The notes under the pieces: model-generated
Told to the model about the DNA's origin: nothing
Seen by the model: only the letters and a program-made list of their open reading frames with translations
The model's database searches: none
From: Marinospirillum perlucidum
GTDB lineage: Bacteria; Pseudomonadota; Gammaproteobacteria; Pseudomonadales; Halomonadaceae
Assembly (NCBI RefSeq): GCF_003336805.1
Contig: NZ_QFWJ01000007.1
Location: 1 to 64,000 of the forward strand
Direction: 5' to 3'
Length of the DNA stretch: 64,000 bases
Program-made: the position numbers and the translations under genes
In this document: positions 54,754 to 63,555 of the stretch, one piece after another
How the letters are laid out: each line of letters opens with the position of its first letter
Position numbering within the stretch: the stretch's first letter is position 1

Positions 54754-55572
54754 ATGGCAACCTATGCAATCGGTGATATCCAGGGCTGCTATAGCGAATT
54801 CAGGCAGCTGCTGAAAGAAATCAAATTTCATCCGCAAAGAGACCAGCTCTGGCTGGCTGGTGATCTGGTCAATCGCGGTGAGGGTTCGCTGGAAGTGATG
54901 CGCTATGTCGCCGATCTGGGTGACGCTGTACGCGTTGTGCTGGGCAACCATGATTTTCATCTCTTGGGCGTTGCCTGTGGTCTGCGTAAAAGCAAACGCT
55001 CAGACACGCTGGATGCTCTGCTCAAGGCCAAGGATGCACCAGAATTATTGGCCTGGCTGGGCCAGCAACCGCTCTTGCATCATGATCCGGAGCTGAATTT
55101 TGTCATGACCCATGCTGGTATTCCACCGGCCTGGAACCTGGCCAAGGCCAAGGCGCTGGCCGCGGAAGTCGAGCTGGAAATGCGTTCTTCGCGCCAGAAG
55201 CAATTACTGGAGCATCTCTTTGGCAATCAGCCACGGCGCTGGTCGGATGATCTCAAGGGTTATGAGCGTCACCGCTGTATCGTCAATTACCTGACCCGCA
55301 TGCGTTTTTGCGCGCCGGACAGCAGCCTGGAGCTGGAAACCAAGAGTGAAGCCAACAAGGCACCCAAGGGCTTTGCACCCTGGTTTACCTATCCCAGTCC
55401 GGCGCTTCAGGAAACCCGCCTGCTCTTTGGCCACTGGGCAGCGCTGGAAGGCCATACTGGCGTGGCGGGCATTTATGCATTGGATACCGGCTGCGTCTGG
55501 GGTAACCAGTTGACGGCCCTCTGTCTGGAAGACCAGCAGATCTTCCAGGTCAAAGCAGGGGCGAAAAAATAA
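54754..55572 (+). CDS. apaH: Diadenosine tetraphosphatase (symmetrical)
   Basis: ApaH splits Ap4A and related alarmones, and NpN caps on RNA, into diphosphates. The 272-residue protein has the metallophosphatase motifs GDIQGC, GDLVNRG, GNHD and a C-terminal FGHWAALEG. It begins 20 bases after rsmA. In many gammaproteobacteria apaG lies between rsmA and apaH; here there is no room for it. Confidence 0.96.
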   Translation: MATYAIGDIQGCYSEFRQLLKEIKFHPQRDQLWLAGDLVNRGEGSLEVMRYVADLGDAVRVVLGNHDFHLLGVACGLRKSKRSDTLDALLKAKDAPELLAWLGQQPLLHHDPELNFVMTHAGIPPAWNLAKAKALAAEVELEMRSSRQKQLLEHLFGNQPRRWSDDLKGYERHRCIVNYLTRMRFCAPDSSLELETKSEANKAPKGFAPWFTYPSPALQETRLLFGHWAALEGHTGVAGIYALDTGCVWGNQLTALCLEDQQIFQVKAGAKK

Positions 55573-55638
55573 CTGCGAAGCCTGTAATAAGTAAGCTGAT
55601 GCTTATATAATTAAGGGTTTTGATGCCGAGGAAAGTCA

Positions 55639-55953
55639 ATGTCTTTTAAAGTAATTAACGCCCAGGCTGCCTGTGAGCTGCTGGAAGCAGGCAAGGCCAA
55701 GGTAGTGGATATTCGTGATCCACAAAGCTATCAGCAATCCTGTATCAAGGGTGCCATCCATCTGGACAATAATTCAGTCGCTGATTTTGTTGCCAGTGCC
55801 GATAAGAAGCAGCCGTTGATCGTGGTCTGCTACCACGGCATGAGTAGCCAGAATGCAGCCCAGTTCCTCTCTGATCAGGGCTTTGAAGAGGTTTACAGCC
55901 TGGAAGGTGGCTTCGAATTCTGGAAGACTTGTCAGCCGGACTGGTGCCACTGA
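55639..55953 (+). CDS. glpE: Thiosulfate sulfurtransferase GlpE (single rhodanese domain)
   Basis: This 104-residue rhodanese domain has the active loop CYHGMSSQ with the catalytic cysteine near residue 65, and VVDIRDPQSY at the CH2A-like start. GlpE moves sulfane sulfur from thiosulfate to cyanide or thiols such as thioredoxin. The size and loop match E. coli GlpE (108). GAGG lies 10 bases before the ATG. It follows apaH, as in several Pseudomonas relatives, and is convergent with flgT. Confidence 0.92.
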   Translation: MSFKVINAQAACELLEAGKAKVVDIRDPQSYQQSCIKGAIHLDNNSVADFVASADKKQPLIVVCYHGMSSQNAAQFLSDQGFEEVYSLEGGFEFWKTCQPDWCH

Positions 55954-55971
55954 GCCCGGCTACTAGCTCTT

Positions 55972-57177
55972 CTACCAGGCAATCACCAGATCCCCTTGCT
56001 GGATATTATAGATTTCCGGCAGGGTCTGGACTTCTCCTACCGCAAAATTAGGCTGGATACGTTCCAGACTCAGTGTCAGGTCAACCGGCTGTAGCTCGGT
56101 ATAGGGGCGCTGAGTATTATCGTAAAAGGTGTTTTTGCGATAGACACTGAGGGTATCACCGGGTTGCAGGCCTGCATCGGATCCCGTATCGATATAAATA
56201 TTGCGGTTATCAACTCGAGTAATTCTTGCCATAAAGGGCTGACAGCCCACTTGAACGGTAAGGTCGCTGATCATCTGTTCGATCAGGGTATCCACCTGCT
56301 GACCATAGTCAATTTCCCAAAAACGGTTAGTTGCAAAGCCGACTTTCTCAGTGCGGTTCTCGGTCCAGTAACCACTGGTTGAGTAGCTGCGGCTGGCAAC
56401 CAGATTGCCGCTGAAACCGTCATGAATGAAGAGGTCTACGGCAAAATCGCGGGCAAAACGTTCTTCCTGAAAACGCATGCGTTCATAAATTCCCTGAAGC
56501 GTGCTTCTTTCCTGGGCCAGCTCAGGGTTTTGCAGATCCAGATGCCGAACAACACCGGTGAGGACGTATTGAGCACCAATGCGAGTTGCGGTATCCACGG
56601 CTGTTGTTAGGGTGCCGCGATCGCTGACTGAAGTCGGGATGCTGGAAACATCGGGATAGAGCTGAAAGCGCACAGCATCAAGGACTCGCATATTGTCCTG
56701 GTTTTGCAGCCGTCTCAGAATTTCCTTGGGAAGTCTTTCGTTGACGTCATGCAGGGCACCCATATTGGCCGAAAGGGTGTCTTCCAGATAGAAGTTGCTG
56801 ATGGCAAGACTGCGTTTATAGCCATTGGCATAGTTACCGCCTTCGCAGCTGCCACTGCTTTCAATACGGGCACGTACCTGTACAAAGAGAATGCCATTGT
56901 TCACTTCTTCGTTGAGCACTTCCATTTCACTGATGCTGCTTTGCGTGCTAATGGAAAGTTGATCTGTATGGACTTCGCCCTGGTTCATGGCCTGGTAGCC
57001 ATTGACCTGCAGAGCTCCCTGAAAGCTGGCTTGGCGAAGTGCATCACGAATTGCTGCCCGCCGTGCTGAGATCAGGTCCTGCTGGTGAATGACTGAGGAG
57101 CCAGTCGCTTCGACCCAGTTGGCTTGGGCGGGAAGAGCCAAGAAGAACAAAAGGCTAAAGATGATTGCTTTGTACAT
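55972..57177 (-). CDS. flgT: Flagellar H-ring assembly protein FlgT
   Basis: FlgT builds the periplasmic H ring around the LP ring of polar flagella in Vibrio and helps stator recruitment. The 401-residue protein starts with a signal peptide (LALPAQA), then the FlgT-N domain with NWVEATGSSVIH and ARRAAIRDALRQASFQ, a middle domain, and a C-terminal SH3-like domain with DTGSDAGLQPGDTLSVYR. I set the start at 57177 rather than 57234 so that the signal peptide is N-terminal. It lies downstream of flgP. Confidence 0.88.
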   Translation of the reverse strand: MYKAIIFSLLFFLALPAQANWVEATGSSVIHQQDLISARRAAIRDALRQASFQGALQVNGYQAMNQGEVHTDQLSISTQSSISEMEVLNEEVNNGILFVQVRARIESSGSCEGGNYANGYKRSLAISNFYLEDTLSANMGALHDVNERLPKEILRRLQNQDNMRVLDAVRFQLYPDVSSIPTSVSDRGTLTTAVDTATRIGAQYVLTGVVRHLDLQNPELAQERSTLQGIYERMRFQEERFARDFAVDLFIHDGFSGNLVASRSYSTSGYWTENRTEKVGFATNRFWEIDYGQQVDTLIEQMISDLTVQVGCQPFMARITRVDNRNIYIDTGSDAGLQPGDTLSVYRKNTFYDNTQRPYTELQPVDLTLSLERIQPNFAVGEVQTLPEIYNIQQGDLVIAW

Positions 57178-57268
57178 AAAACAGGATCCGTATAAGCTAA
57201 AGCGGGAAGTGTCAAAGATGACACTTCCCGCCATTAAAGTCTAACCCCTAAGACTCCAAATCAACCGC

Positions 57269-57877
57269 TTAGTTTAGGTGATAGCGGGTTCTGGGCTGAG
57301 ACTGGGAAACCGGAATCCGCTGGTTAGGCTGTTCACCATGAACCGTGTACTGGTTACAGGTGGGGTCGGCCGCCATGGAGCCAGGGTTAACCATGCAATG
57401 CTGGAAGCGGGGTTCAAGTACCAGTTCCATTTCTGTGACATAGGTGCCGTCGTCTTCCATTTTGGTGGAAATGACCTTGGCGCCACGAACCAGGTTATCA
57501 ACAAAGGCGCGGATGTTATCGTCGCGGGTCGCCAGGTTCTGAACACTGGTATTACCTTGAATACGTGCACCATAAACTCGTTCGGCCATAGCCCGATAAG
57601 CATCCATTTTGGAGGCGCGCATGGCGAGCAGACGACGTTGCTGGCTGTTGGTCGCTGTTGCCGCCTGACCGGCTGCGCCATAGCCCTCTACTCTAAGGAC
57701 AACGGGATCAAAACCATTGGTGAGCATGGATGAAGATTGCTGCTGTTGCTGCTGGGTGTTTTGCCCGGACTGTTGTGCGCTTTGCTCGTCTTGAGGTTGG
57801 TCGCCTGAAGAAGCACAGCCAAGGGTCAGGCTGAAAGCCAAAGACAGGCAGCCAAAATACAGTGTACGTTTTAACAT
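57269..57877 (-). CDS. flgP: Flagellar outer-membrane lipoprotein FlgP (LPP20 family)
   Basis: This 202-residue lipoprotein has a signal peptide and the lipobox LTLGC, then a Gln/Ser-rich linker and an LPP20-type domain with RRLLAMRASKMDAYRAMAERVYG. FlgP helps form outer-membrane-associated rings around the flagellar motor. It lies 91 bases upstream of flgT on the same strand. flgO, the usual partner, is not seen here. A sigma-28-like promoter lies about 130 bases upstream. Confidence 0.86.
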   Translation of the reverse strand: MLKRTLYFGCLSLAFSLTLGCASSGDQPQDEQSAQQSGQNTQQQQQQSSSMLTNGFDPVVLRVEGYGAAGQAATATNSQQRRLLAMRASKMDAYRAMAERVYGARIQGNTSVQNLATRDDNIRAFVDNLVRGAKVISTKMEDDGTYVTEMELVLEPRFQHCMVNPGSMAADPTCNQYTVHGEQPNQRIPVSQSQPRTRYHLN

Positions 57878-58006
57878 AATCTCTCCTGGATCCTTTAAAT
57901 TTAAGATTATTCTAGTGAGCCAAGCAGCGTTTGGATAGACTTGTAGGCACTAAAAGGCAAGCCTTTACTGAAGCTCTGAGATAGGTCTTGGTTTCATTTT
58001 AATATA

Positions 58007-58033
58007 CTTTCGGCTCTAAACGGGAAAGTTTTA
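58007..58033 (-). promoter_or_regulatory. Sigma-28 (FliA)-like promoter upstream of flgP
   Basis: Read on minus: TAAA (58033-58030), a 15-base spacer, then GCCGAAAG (58014-58007), against the consensus TAAA-N15-GCCGATAA. Six of eight -10 bases match. It would give a leader of about 120 bases to flgP. Confidence 0.45.
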
Positions 58034-58049
58034 GTTTTTTGGTTTTTTT

Positions 58050-59141
58050 ATGCAAATTTATTTGGTAGGGGGTGCGGTTAGAGATCGCTTGCTGGGTCTT
58101 CCTGTCAAGGATAAAGACTGGGTGGTTGTGGGCTCGACCCCTGATGAAATGTTGGCTCAGGGTTTTAAGCCGGTAGGTCGAGATTTTCCCGTATTCCTGC
58201 ATCCGCAGACCCATGAAGAGTATGCGCTGGCCCGAACAGAGCGTAAGCAGGGCAGGGGGTACAAGGGTTTCGAAATCTGTGCCGACCCAACGGTGACCTT
58301 GGAAGAAGATCTCTTGCGGCGGGATTTAACCCTGAATGCTATTGCTGAAGACAGCCAGGGGCAACTTATCGATCCCTTTGACGGGCAGGCGGATATAACA
58401 GCGAAGCGACTTCGCGCTGTTTCCCCGGCTTTTGCTGAAGACCCTCTGCGAGTGCTGCGTACTGCTCGCTTTGCAGCCCGTTTTGCTCATCTGGGTTTTG
58501 AAGTTGAAACCCAGACCCTGGGATTGATGAAACAGCTGGTTAGTGAAGGGGAGATGGCTTGGTTGACCCCGGAGCGTGTCTGGCTGGAAATGCAAAAAGC
58601 CCTGGCCTGTCCTCGGCCGGGTATTTTCTTTGAGCTTTTAAATCAAGTGGGCGCGCTGCAAGCACTCTGGCCGGAAGTGGCTGTTTACTGGCAGCAGCGG
58701 CCGGATCTTTCTGCAACTTTGCAAGCAGCTGCTGAGCAGGGTTTTACTCCCGAAGCCATTTTAGCCATGGCTTTCGCTAGGATGCCTGCAAAGGACTTGC
58801 AAAGTTTTATTCAGCGCTTGCCTTTACCGCGTTCCTGCCAGCAACTACTCCAGTTGATTAACCGAGCCTGGGGGCATTCCGGTTTACAAGAGCGTGAACC
58901 TGAAGCTCTGCTGCAGTTGCTGGAAACTCTGGATGCCTGGCGACAGCCAGAGCAGGCCAGCCTGTGTCTGCGTATTTTTGGTTTCCTGGAGGCGACCCGG
59001 CAGGAAGCATTATTGCAGCGACTCTTGTCTCAGTGTCGCCGTGTCAGTGCTCGTCATCTGGTTGAACAGGGGTTGCGAGGTCCGCAAGTGGGCGAGGCCT
59101 TGCGCCAGGAACGTCTTCAGTTGATTGCTGAAGAAATTTGA
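58050..59141 (+). CDS. cca: CCA-adding tRNA nucleotidyltransferase
   Basis: Cca builds or repairs the tRNA 3' CCA end. The 363-residue protein has the class II nucleotidyltransferase start YLVGGAVRDRLLG with DKDWVV catalytic aspartates, RRDLTLNAIA, and EDPLRVLRTARFAARF. It lacks the C-terminal HD phosphohydrolase domain of E. coli Cca (412 residues). The last 25 bases overlap the convergent folK. Confidence 0.94.
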   Translation: MQIYLVGGAVRDRLLGLPVKDKDWVVVGSTPDEMLAQGFKPVGRDFPVFLHPQTHEEYALARTERKQGRGYKGFEICADPTVTLEEDLLRRDLTLNAIAEDSQGQLIDPFDGQADITAKRLRAVSPAFAEDPLRVLRTARFAARFAHLGFEVETQTLGLMKQLVSEGEMAWLTPERVWLEMQKALACPRPGIFFELLNQVGALQALWPEVAVYWQQRPDLSATLQAAAEQGFTPEAILAMAFARMPAKDLQSFIQRLPLPRSCQQLLQLINRAWGHSGLQEREPEALLQLLETLDAWRQPEQASLCLRIFGFLEATRQEALLQRLLSQCRRVSARHLVEQGLRGPQVGEALRQERLQLIAEEI

Positions 59142-59659
59142 CGTCCGCGCCAGGTAAAATCGACCGCTTGCATCTTCTGTTCTGGATGAGCGTGCTTTTG
59201 CCACAACTGGCTCCAGCTGAGCTCCTGGCCGGGAGCTTGTTCGTGGGGAGCGAGTTCAGCCAGAGGGCGGAGAACAAAATCGTGTTTGAGCAGCTGCTTA
59301 TAAGGGAGCTGTACTCCTTCAAACTGCCCTTCTTTGTCACCGTGAGCCACCAGGTCCAGGTCCAGGGCGCGGGCATAAATACTCTTGTCTTCAGGGCACA
59401 GGTATTTGGTGTCCCCTTCGATTTCCTTAAGGTGACGATTGAGTTCTCCGGGCGGTAGGCTGGTAAAGAAACCGGCAATCAGATTGTAGAAGGGCGCACA
59501 GTGTTTGACTTTGAGTCCCACGGGTTGGGTTTCATAGATACGACTGATGACCAGCTCTCCAAAACGCTGATAGAGTTCATCCAGTGCCCGAGCGATCTGA
59601 TGATCCCGATCATGGTTACTGCCCAGGCTGACCCAAACAAAAACATCGCTAGAACTCAT
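59117..59659 (-). CDS. folK: HPPK (6-hydroxymethyl-7,8-dihydropterin pyrophosphokinase)
   Basis: FolK pyrophosphorylates 6-hydroxymethyl-dihydropterin in folate synthesis. The 180-residue protein has the family start VSLGSNHDRDHQIARAL, SRIYETQPVG, FYNLIAGF and an ARALDLDLVAHGD segment carrying metal-binding aspartates. Its start overlaps folB by four bases. The 3' end overlaps cca by 25 bases tail to tail. Confidence 0.9.
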   Translation of the reverse strand: MSSSDVFVWVSLGSNHDRDHQIARALDELYQRFGELVISRIYETQPVGLKVKHCAPFYNLIAGFFTSLPPGELNRHLKEIEGDTKYLCPEDKSIYARALDLDLVAHGDKEGQFEGVQLPYKQLLKHDFVLRPLAELAPHEQAPGQELSWSQLWQKHAHPEQKMQAVDFTWRGRQISSAIN

Positions 59660-60027
59660 TGTTGCTCCATCTGAGGATAGGGCCGGATCAGGGTGACGCC
59701 AACACTCTGGGCTGAGGCCACTGCTCCGGGTTTAGCCAGGGTCAGGGTTACACTGCTGGTGTTGAACTCGCTCAAAAGCATCTGGGTCATTTTTTCGGCC
59801 AGGGTCTCCAGAAGATCGTGATGCTGGCTTTGTGCCAGTTGCATCAGGCGTTCACTGATACTGGCATAATCAAGCGTTTTGTTCAGGTCTTCGTCTTGTG
59901 CCGCAGCACGGATATCCGTTGCCAGCTCCAGGTCAAGCTCAAGCTTTTGCAGCTGCTGCTTTTCCCAATCGAAAACACCGATGCTGGCCAGAAAAGACAG
60001 GCCGCGAATAAAGATCTTGTCATGCAT
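59656..60027 (-). CDS. folB: Dihydroneopterin aldolase
   Basis: FolB cleaves dihydroneopterin to 6-hydroxymethyl-dihydropterin, the substrate of FolK encoded next. The 123-residue protein starts [10 protein letters not shown] and has the family GVFDWEKQ and DYASISERL segments plus LTLAKPGAV. Start 60027 gives the standard length (E. coli 122) and overlaps the tsaD stop by eight bases. Confidence 0.94.
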   Translation of the reverse strand: MHDKIFIRGLSFLASIGVFDWEKQQLQKLELDLELATDIRAAAQDEDLNKTLDYASISERLMQLAQSQHHDLLETLAEKMTQMLLSEFNTSSVTLTLAKPGAVASAQSVGVTLIRPYPQMEQQ

Positions 60028-61084
60028 GTTCGTTTTCTCCTGGCTGAGTGGTGGCCTTGAGAGGAGGGAGTTCCACCAGGGGCCAGCGGGGTCTGAGCGG
60101 TGGCAGTTGTTCGCTATCCTGTTGTCCGGCTTGCAATCGCAGGGCACCGGCCAGAGCAATCATGGCCCCATTGTCAGTACAGTACTGGAGGGCGGGATAA
60201 AAAACTTCAGCGCCCTGCCCCTTAAGGGTTTTTTCCAGGCGCTCGCGTAGGGCCAGATTGGCACTGACTCCGCCTGCGATGACCAGCCTTTTATAGCCGG
60301 TTTGTTTCAGAGCCCGTTTGCACTTGATGGTCAGGGTATCTACGACCGCGTCCTGGAAGGCCCAGGCGATATCGGCACGATCCTGCTCGCTTAGTTCTGC
60401 TTGGCTTTGTAGTTGGCGTACACAGGTTAGGGTGTGGGTTTTAAGGCCGCTAAAGCTGAAATCCAGTCCAGGGCGGTTAGTCATGGGGCGTGGGAAGTCA
60501 AAGCGGTCTGGTCTTCCTGCCTCAGCCAGCTTGGCCAGGCGTGGACCACCGGGGTAACCCAAATCCAGTAGTTTGGCTGTTTTGTCGAAAGCCTCGCCCG
60601 CTGCATCATCCACGGACTCACCCAGTAGCTGGTAGTCGCCCAGAGCCTTTACCTGAATCAGTTGGGTATGGCCGCCTGAAACCAGTAGGGCCACAAAGGG
60701 AAAGCCGGGAGGCTGAGCTTCCAGCAAGGGAGCAAGCAGATGTCCTTCCATGTGATGCACACCCAGCGCCGGGATTTCCAGAGCGAAAGCCAATGCACGT
60801 GCCAGGCTGGCCCCGGTGAGGAGGGCGCCGATCAAGCCGGGCCCGGCGGTATAGGCGATGGCATCCAGGTCTTGCAGGGATTTTTCAGCCTGCTTCATCA
60901 CCTGGCGAACCAGGGGGGTCAGGCGACGTAGATGATCACGAGAGGCCAGTTCGGGTACAACACCGCCATAGACTTCGTGTAGCTCTACCTGACTGAAAAG
61001 CGCATCGGCGAGTAGCCCCTTATCAGTGTCATAAAGAGCCAAGCCTGTTTCATCACAGGAGCTTTCAATTCCCAGAACCAGCAT
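60020..61084 (-). CDS. tsaD: tRNA N6-threonylcarbamoyladenosine transferase subunit TsaD
   Basis: TsaD, with TsaB and TsaE, transfers threonylcarbamoyl to A37 of ANN-decoding tRNAs. The 354-residue ASKHA protein starts [18 protein letters not shown], has the metal-binding HHMEGHL, the [10 protein letters not shown] loop, and [13 protein letters not shown] plus [12 protein letters not shown] near the end. It is divergent from rpsU, the usual gammaproteobacterial neighbour. folB and folK follow with overlaps. Confidence 0.96.
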   Translation of the reverse strand: MLVLGIESSCDETGLALYDTDKGLLADALFSQVELHEVYGGVVPELASRDHLRRLTPLVRQVMKQAEKSLQDLDAIAYTAGPGLIGALLTGASLARALAFALEIPALGVHHMEGHLLAPLLEAQPPGFPFVALLVSGGHTQLIQVKALGDYQLLGESVDDAAGEAFDKTAKLLDLGYPGGPRLAKLAEAGRPDRFDFPRPMTNRPGLDFSFSGLKTHTLTCVRQLQSQAELSEQDRADIAWAFQDAVVDTLTIKCKRALKQTGYKRLVIAGGVSANLALRERLEKTLKGQGAEVFYPALQYCTDNGAMIALAGALRLQAGQQDSEQLPPLRPRWPLVELPPLKATTQPGENEHA

Positions 61085-61202
61085 TTGGATATTCCACAGT
61101 AGTCATCATTAAGTGGTAGCGGCAGCTCTCGACAGGGTAAGCCGATCGTCGCGAGCAGTGAATATTCGGACGGGCGCCAGTATAAAGGAAGCACCTAAGT
61201 AT

Positions 61203-61231
61203 TTGCACTCCTCCTGTTCTGGGGATACACT
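61203..61231 (+). promoter_or_regulatory. Sigma-70 promoter of rpsU-dnaG-rpoD
   Basis: TTGCAC (61203-61208), a 17-base spacer and TACACT (61226-61231), followed by a leader of about 70 bases and AAGGACGG before the rpsU ATG. Confidence 0.75.
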
Positions 61232-61307
61232 ATAGGGCTTGCTGTCAACACTGTTAGCAGCAATACACTGAAAATTTCAACCCTACCTTATTAAGGACGG
61301 TGATTTA

Positions 61308-61523
61308 ATGCCTGCTGTTAAAGTCAAAGACAATGAGCCGTTTGATGTAGCACTGCGCCGCTTCAAGCGTTCTTGCGAAAAAGCCGGTGTACTGGCTGAT
61401 GTGCGTCGTCGCGAGTTTTATGAAAAGCCCACGGCTGAGCGCAAGCGCAAAAAAGCTGCTGCTGTCAAACGTCATCAGAAAAAACTTCAGCGCGAACAGC
61501 GTCGTTTCGAGCGTCTGTATTAA
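61308..61523 (+). CDS. rpsU: 30S ribosomal protein S21
   Basis: This 71-residue, strongly basic protein begins [21 protein letters not shown], the universal S21 start. [17 protein letters not shown] is also conserved. Length equals E. coli S21. It is the first gene of the macromolecular synthesis operon, with AAGGA before the ATG and a terminator/attenuator after it. Confidence 0.98.
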   Translation: MPAVKVKDNEPFDVALRRFKRSCEKAGVLADVRRREFYEKPTAERKRKKAAAVKRHQKKLQREQRRFERLY

Positions 61524-61579
61524 TAGACGCCCTGCAATGCAGGTGTGCTGAAGTTGTCTTGACGCAAGGCAACGCCTAG

Positions 61580-61617
61580 AGCGGATCTTAGACCCAGGTT
61601 TAAGATCCGCTTTTTAT
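61580..61617 (+). terminator. rpsU-dnaG attenuator/terminator
   Basis: AGCGGATCTTA and TAAGATCCGCT form a perfect 11-bp stem with a 10-base loop and a T-run. A partial terminator between rpsU and dnaG is known in E. coli to lower DnaG output relative to S21. Confidence 0.9.
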
Positions 61618-61634
61618 TGCGAGTTGATTTTTCT

Positions 61635-63449
61635 ATGGCCGGACGGATTCCCAGACAGTTTATCGATGACCTGGCTGCCAGAAGTGATCTGGTGGAGGTG
61701 GTTTCCAGTCGTCTTACCCTGAAGAAAAAGGGTAAGGATTACTGGGGTCTATGTCCTTTCCATAATGAAAAGTCTCCTTCTTTCAGCGTCAGTCCGGATA
61801 AGCAGTTCTACTATTGTTTTGGCTGCGGAGCCTCGGGCAATGCCCTGAGCTTTATCATGGAGCATGATCATCTGGATTTTGTCGAGGCGGTTGAGGCCCT
61901 GGCACGTATGCAGGGTTTGGATGTGCCCCGTGAAGAGGGGATGCAAACCTCGGCACAACAGCAGGAAGCCAGACGGCAAAAGGAAAAGCAGGTACAGCAG
62001 TATCGGGCCATGCAGTTGGCACAGGAGTTCTTTCAACAGCAGCTGAATAAGCCTGAAGGCCTCGAGGGGTTGACTTATCTGAAAGAAAAGCGCGGCCTGA
62101 GCGAAGCCATTCTGCAAACCTTTGGACTGGGGGTGGCTCCTGATCAATGGAGTGCACTTAAGGATCAACTGACTCAAGCGGGTATTACCGAGGCCCAGCA
62201 ATTGGAATTGGGGTTGCTGGCACAGAAAGAAGAAACCGGCCGGGTTTATGACCGTTTTCGTAACCGCGTGATCTTTCCCATACGCAATGTTCACGGGCAG
62301 GTGATTGGCTTTGGTGGCCGGGTGCTGGATGACAGCAAACCCAAGTATCTGAATTCACCGGAAACACCGCTTTTCCACAAGGGGCAGGAGCTCTATGGCC
62401 TCTATGAAGCTCGCAAGCAGCCGGGTCGCCTGGAGAAACTGCTGGTCGTGGAAGGCTATATGGATGTGGTGGCCTTGGCCCAGCAGGGGGTGCAGGGTGC
62501 GGTTGCCACTTTGGGTACAGCGACCACACCTGAGCATCTACGACGTATTTTTCGTCTGGTGAATGAGGTGGTCTTCTGTTTTGATGGCGATGCGGCGGGT
62601 CAACAGGCCGCAGAAAGAGCCCTGGATAATGTTTTGCCGCAGATGGTGGATGGTCGTCAGGCGCGTTTTCTGTTTCTGCCTCAGGGTGAAGATCCGGATA
62701 CCCTGGTGCGTAAAGAAGGGGCGGGGTTGTTTGAGCAACGGGTGAACCAGGCCTTGCCTCTGGCCGAGTTTTTGGTGCGACATTTAAGCACAGGGTTGGA
62801 TCTTAAGCAGTTGGATGGACAAATCCGCCTGGCCGAAAGAGCACGGCCTAAACTTCAGGCTTTGCCTGGCGGTCTTTTGCAAAAACGCTTGCTAGCCAGT
62901 TTAAGTCAAATGACTGGCCTGGAAGCATCCAGTCTTTTGCCCGTCAAATCCGACCCTGTCCAGGCTACAACGGCTCCGGCAAGGCATTCAGCGCCTCAGC
63001 AGGGGCGGCCTTCGGGCCAGCAGCTCACCACCCTGGTTGAAAAGCTGTTTCGCCTTTTGGCCCGCTATCCCGAGCTCATTCAGCAGGTACCCGAGGATCT
63101 GGATTTTGCTCAAATGGAGGCGGCCGATCTGGATGTATTCTTGCCGATTATTAATTATTTACGTAAAAATCCAAGCATAACGCCCCAGGTGTTGCTAGCC
63201 TATTGGACAGCCACCCGAGAAGGTGAAGCCCTGAGGGTGAGTTACCAAAGAGCGCTAGAGTTGGATAAACAAGCGGCTGCGCTGGAAGTTGAAGCCATTT
63301 GCAGTCGTCTGCGCTCTTTGACGGGTGAAAAGGACAGTCAGCAACGCTACCAGGCTTTGCTGGAAGCAGCAGCTACTCGCCTGCTTTCTGAGGAAGAAAA
63401 TCGTGAGCTGATGCAGTTAATGCAGCAGTTGCCGCCGAGTCATGGGTAA
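61635..63449 (+). CDS. dnaG: DNA primase
   Basis: DnaG makes RNA primers at the replication fork. The 604-residue protein has an N-terminal zinc-binding domain (LCPFH and YYCFGCGASGNAL), the RNA polymerase core domain, and the TOPRIM fold with VVEGYMDVVAL (Glu) and FDGDAAG (Asp-x-Asp) metal residues. A C-terminal helicase-binding domain follows. I use ATG 61635; a TTG at 61617 lies in the terminator. Middle gene of the operon. Confidence 0.96.
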   Translation: MAGRIPRQFIDDLAARSDLVEVVSSRLTLKKKGKDYWGLCPFHNEKSPSFSVSPDKQFYYCFGCGASGNALSFIMEHDHLDFVEAVEALARMQGLDVPREEGMQTSAQQQEARRQKEKQVQQYRAMQLAQEFFQQQLNKPEGLEGLTYLKEKRGLSEAILQTFGLGVAPDQWSALKDQLTQAGITEAQQLELGLLAQKEETGRVYDRFRNRVIFPIRNVHGQVIGFGGRVLDDSKPKYLNSPETPLFHKGQELYGLYEARKQPGRLEKLLVVEGYMDVVALAQQGVQGAVATLGTATTPEHLRRIFRLVNEVVFCFDGDAAGQQAAERALDNVLPQMVDGRQARFLFLPQGEDPDTLVRKEGAGLFEQRVNQALPLAEFLVRHLSTGLDLKQLDGQIRLAERARPKLQALPGGLLQKRLLASLSQMTGLEASSLLPVKSDPVQATTAPARHSAPQQGRPSGQQLTTLVEKLFRLLARYPELIQQVPEDLDFAQMEAADLDVFLPIINYLRKNPSITPQVLLAYWTATREGEALRVSYQRALELDKQAAALEVEAICSRLRSLTGEKDSQQRYQALLEAAATRLLSEEENRELMQLMQQLPPSHG

Positions 63450-63555
63450 ATGGACTTTATATTCTGTGCGTGTTAGTATTCCGCGCTTATCAATGGGCAG
63501 GCTAGCACGTCTGTCAACTCATCAACGTTTCTTGCATAGCTGAGATAGGGGTTCT

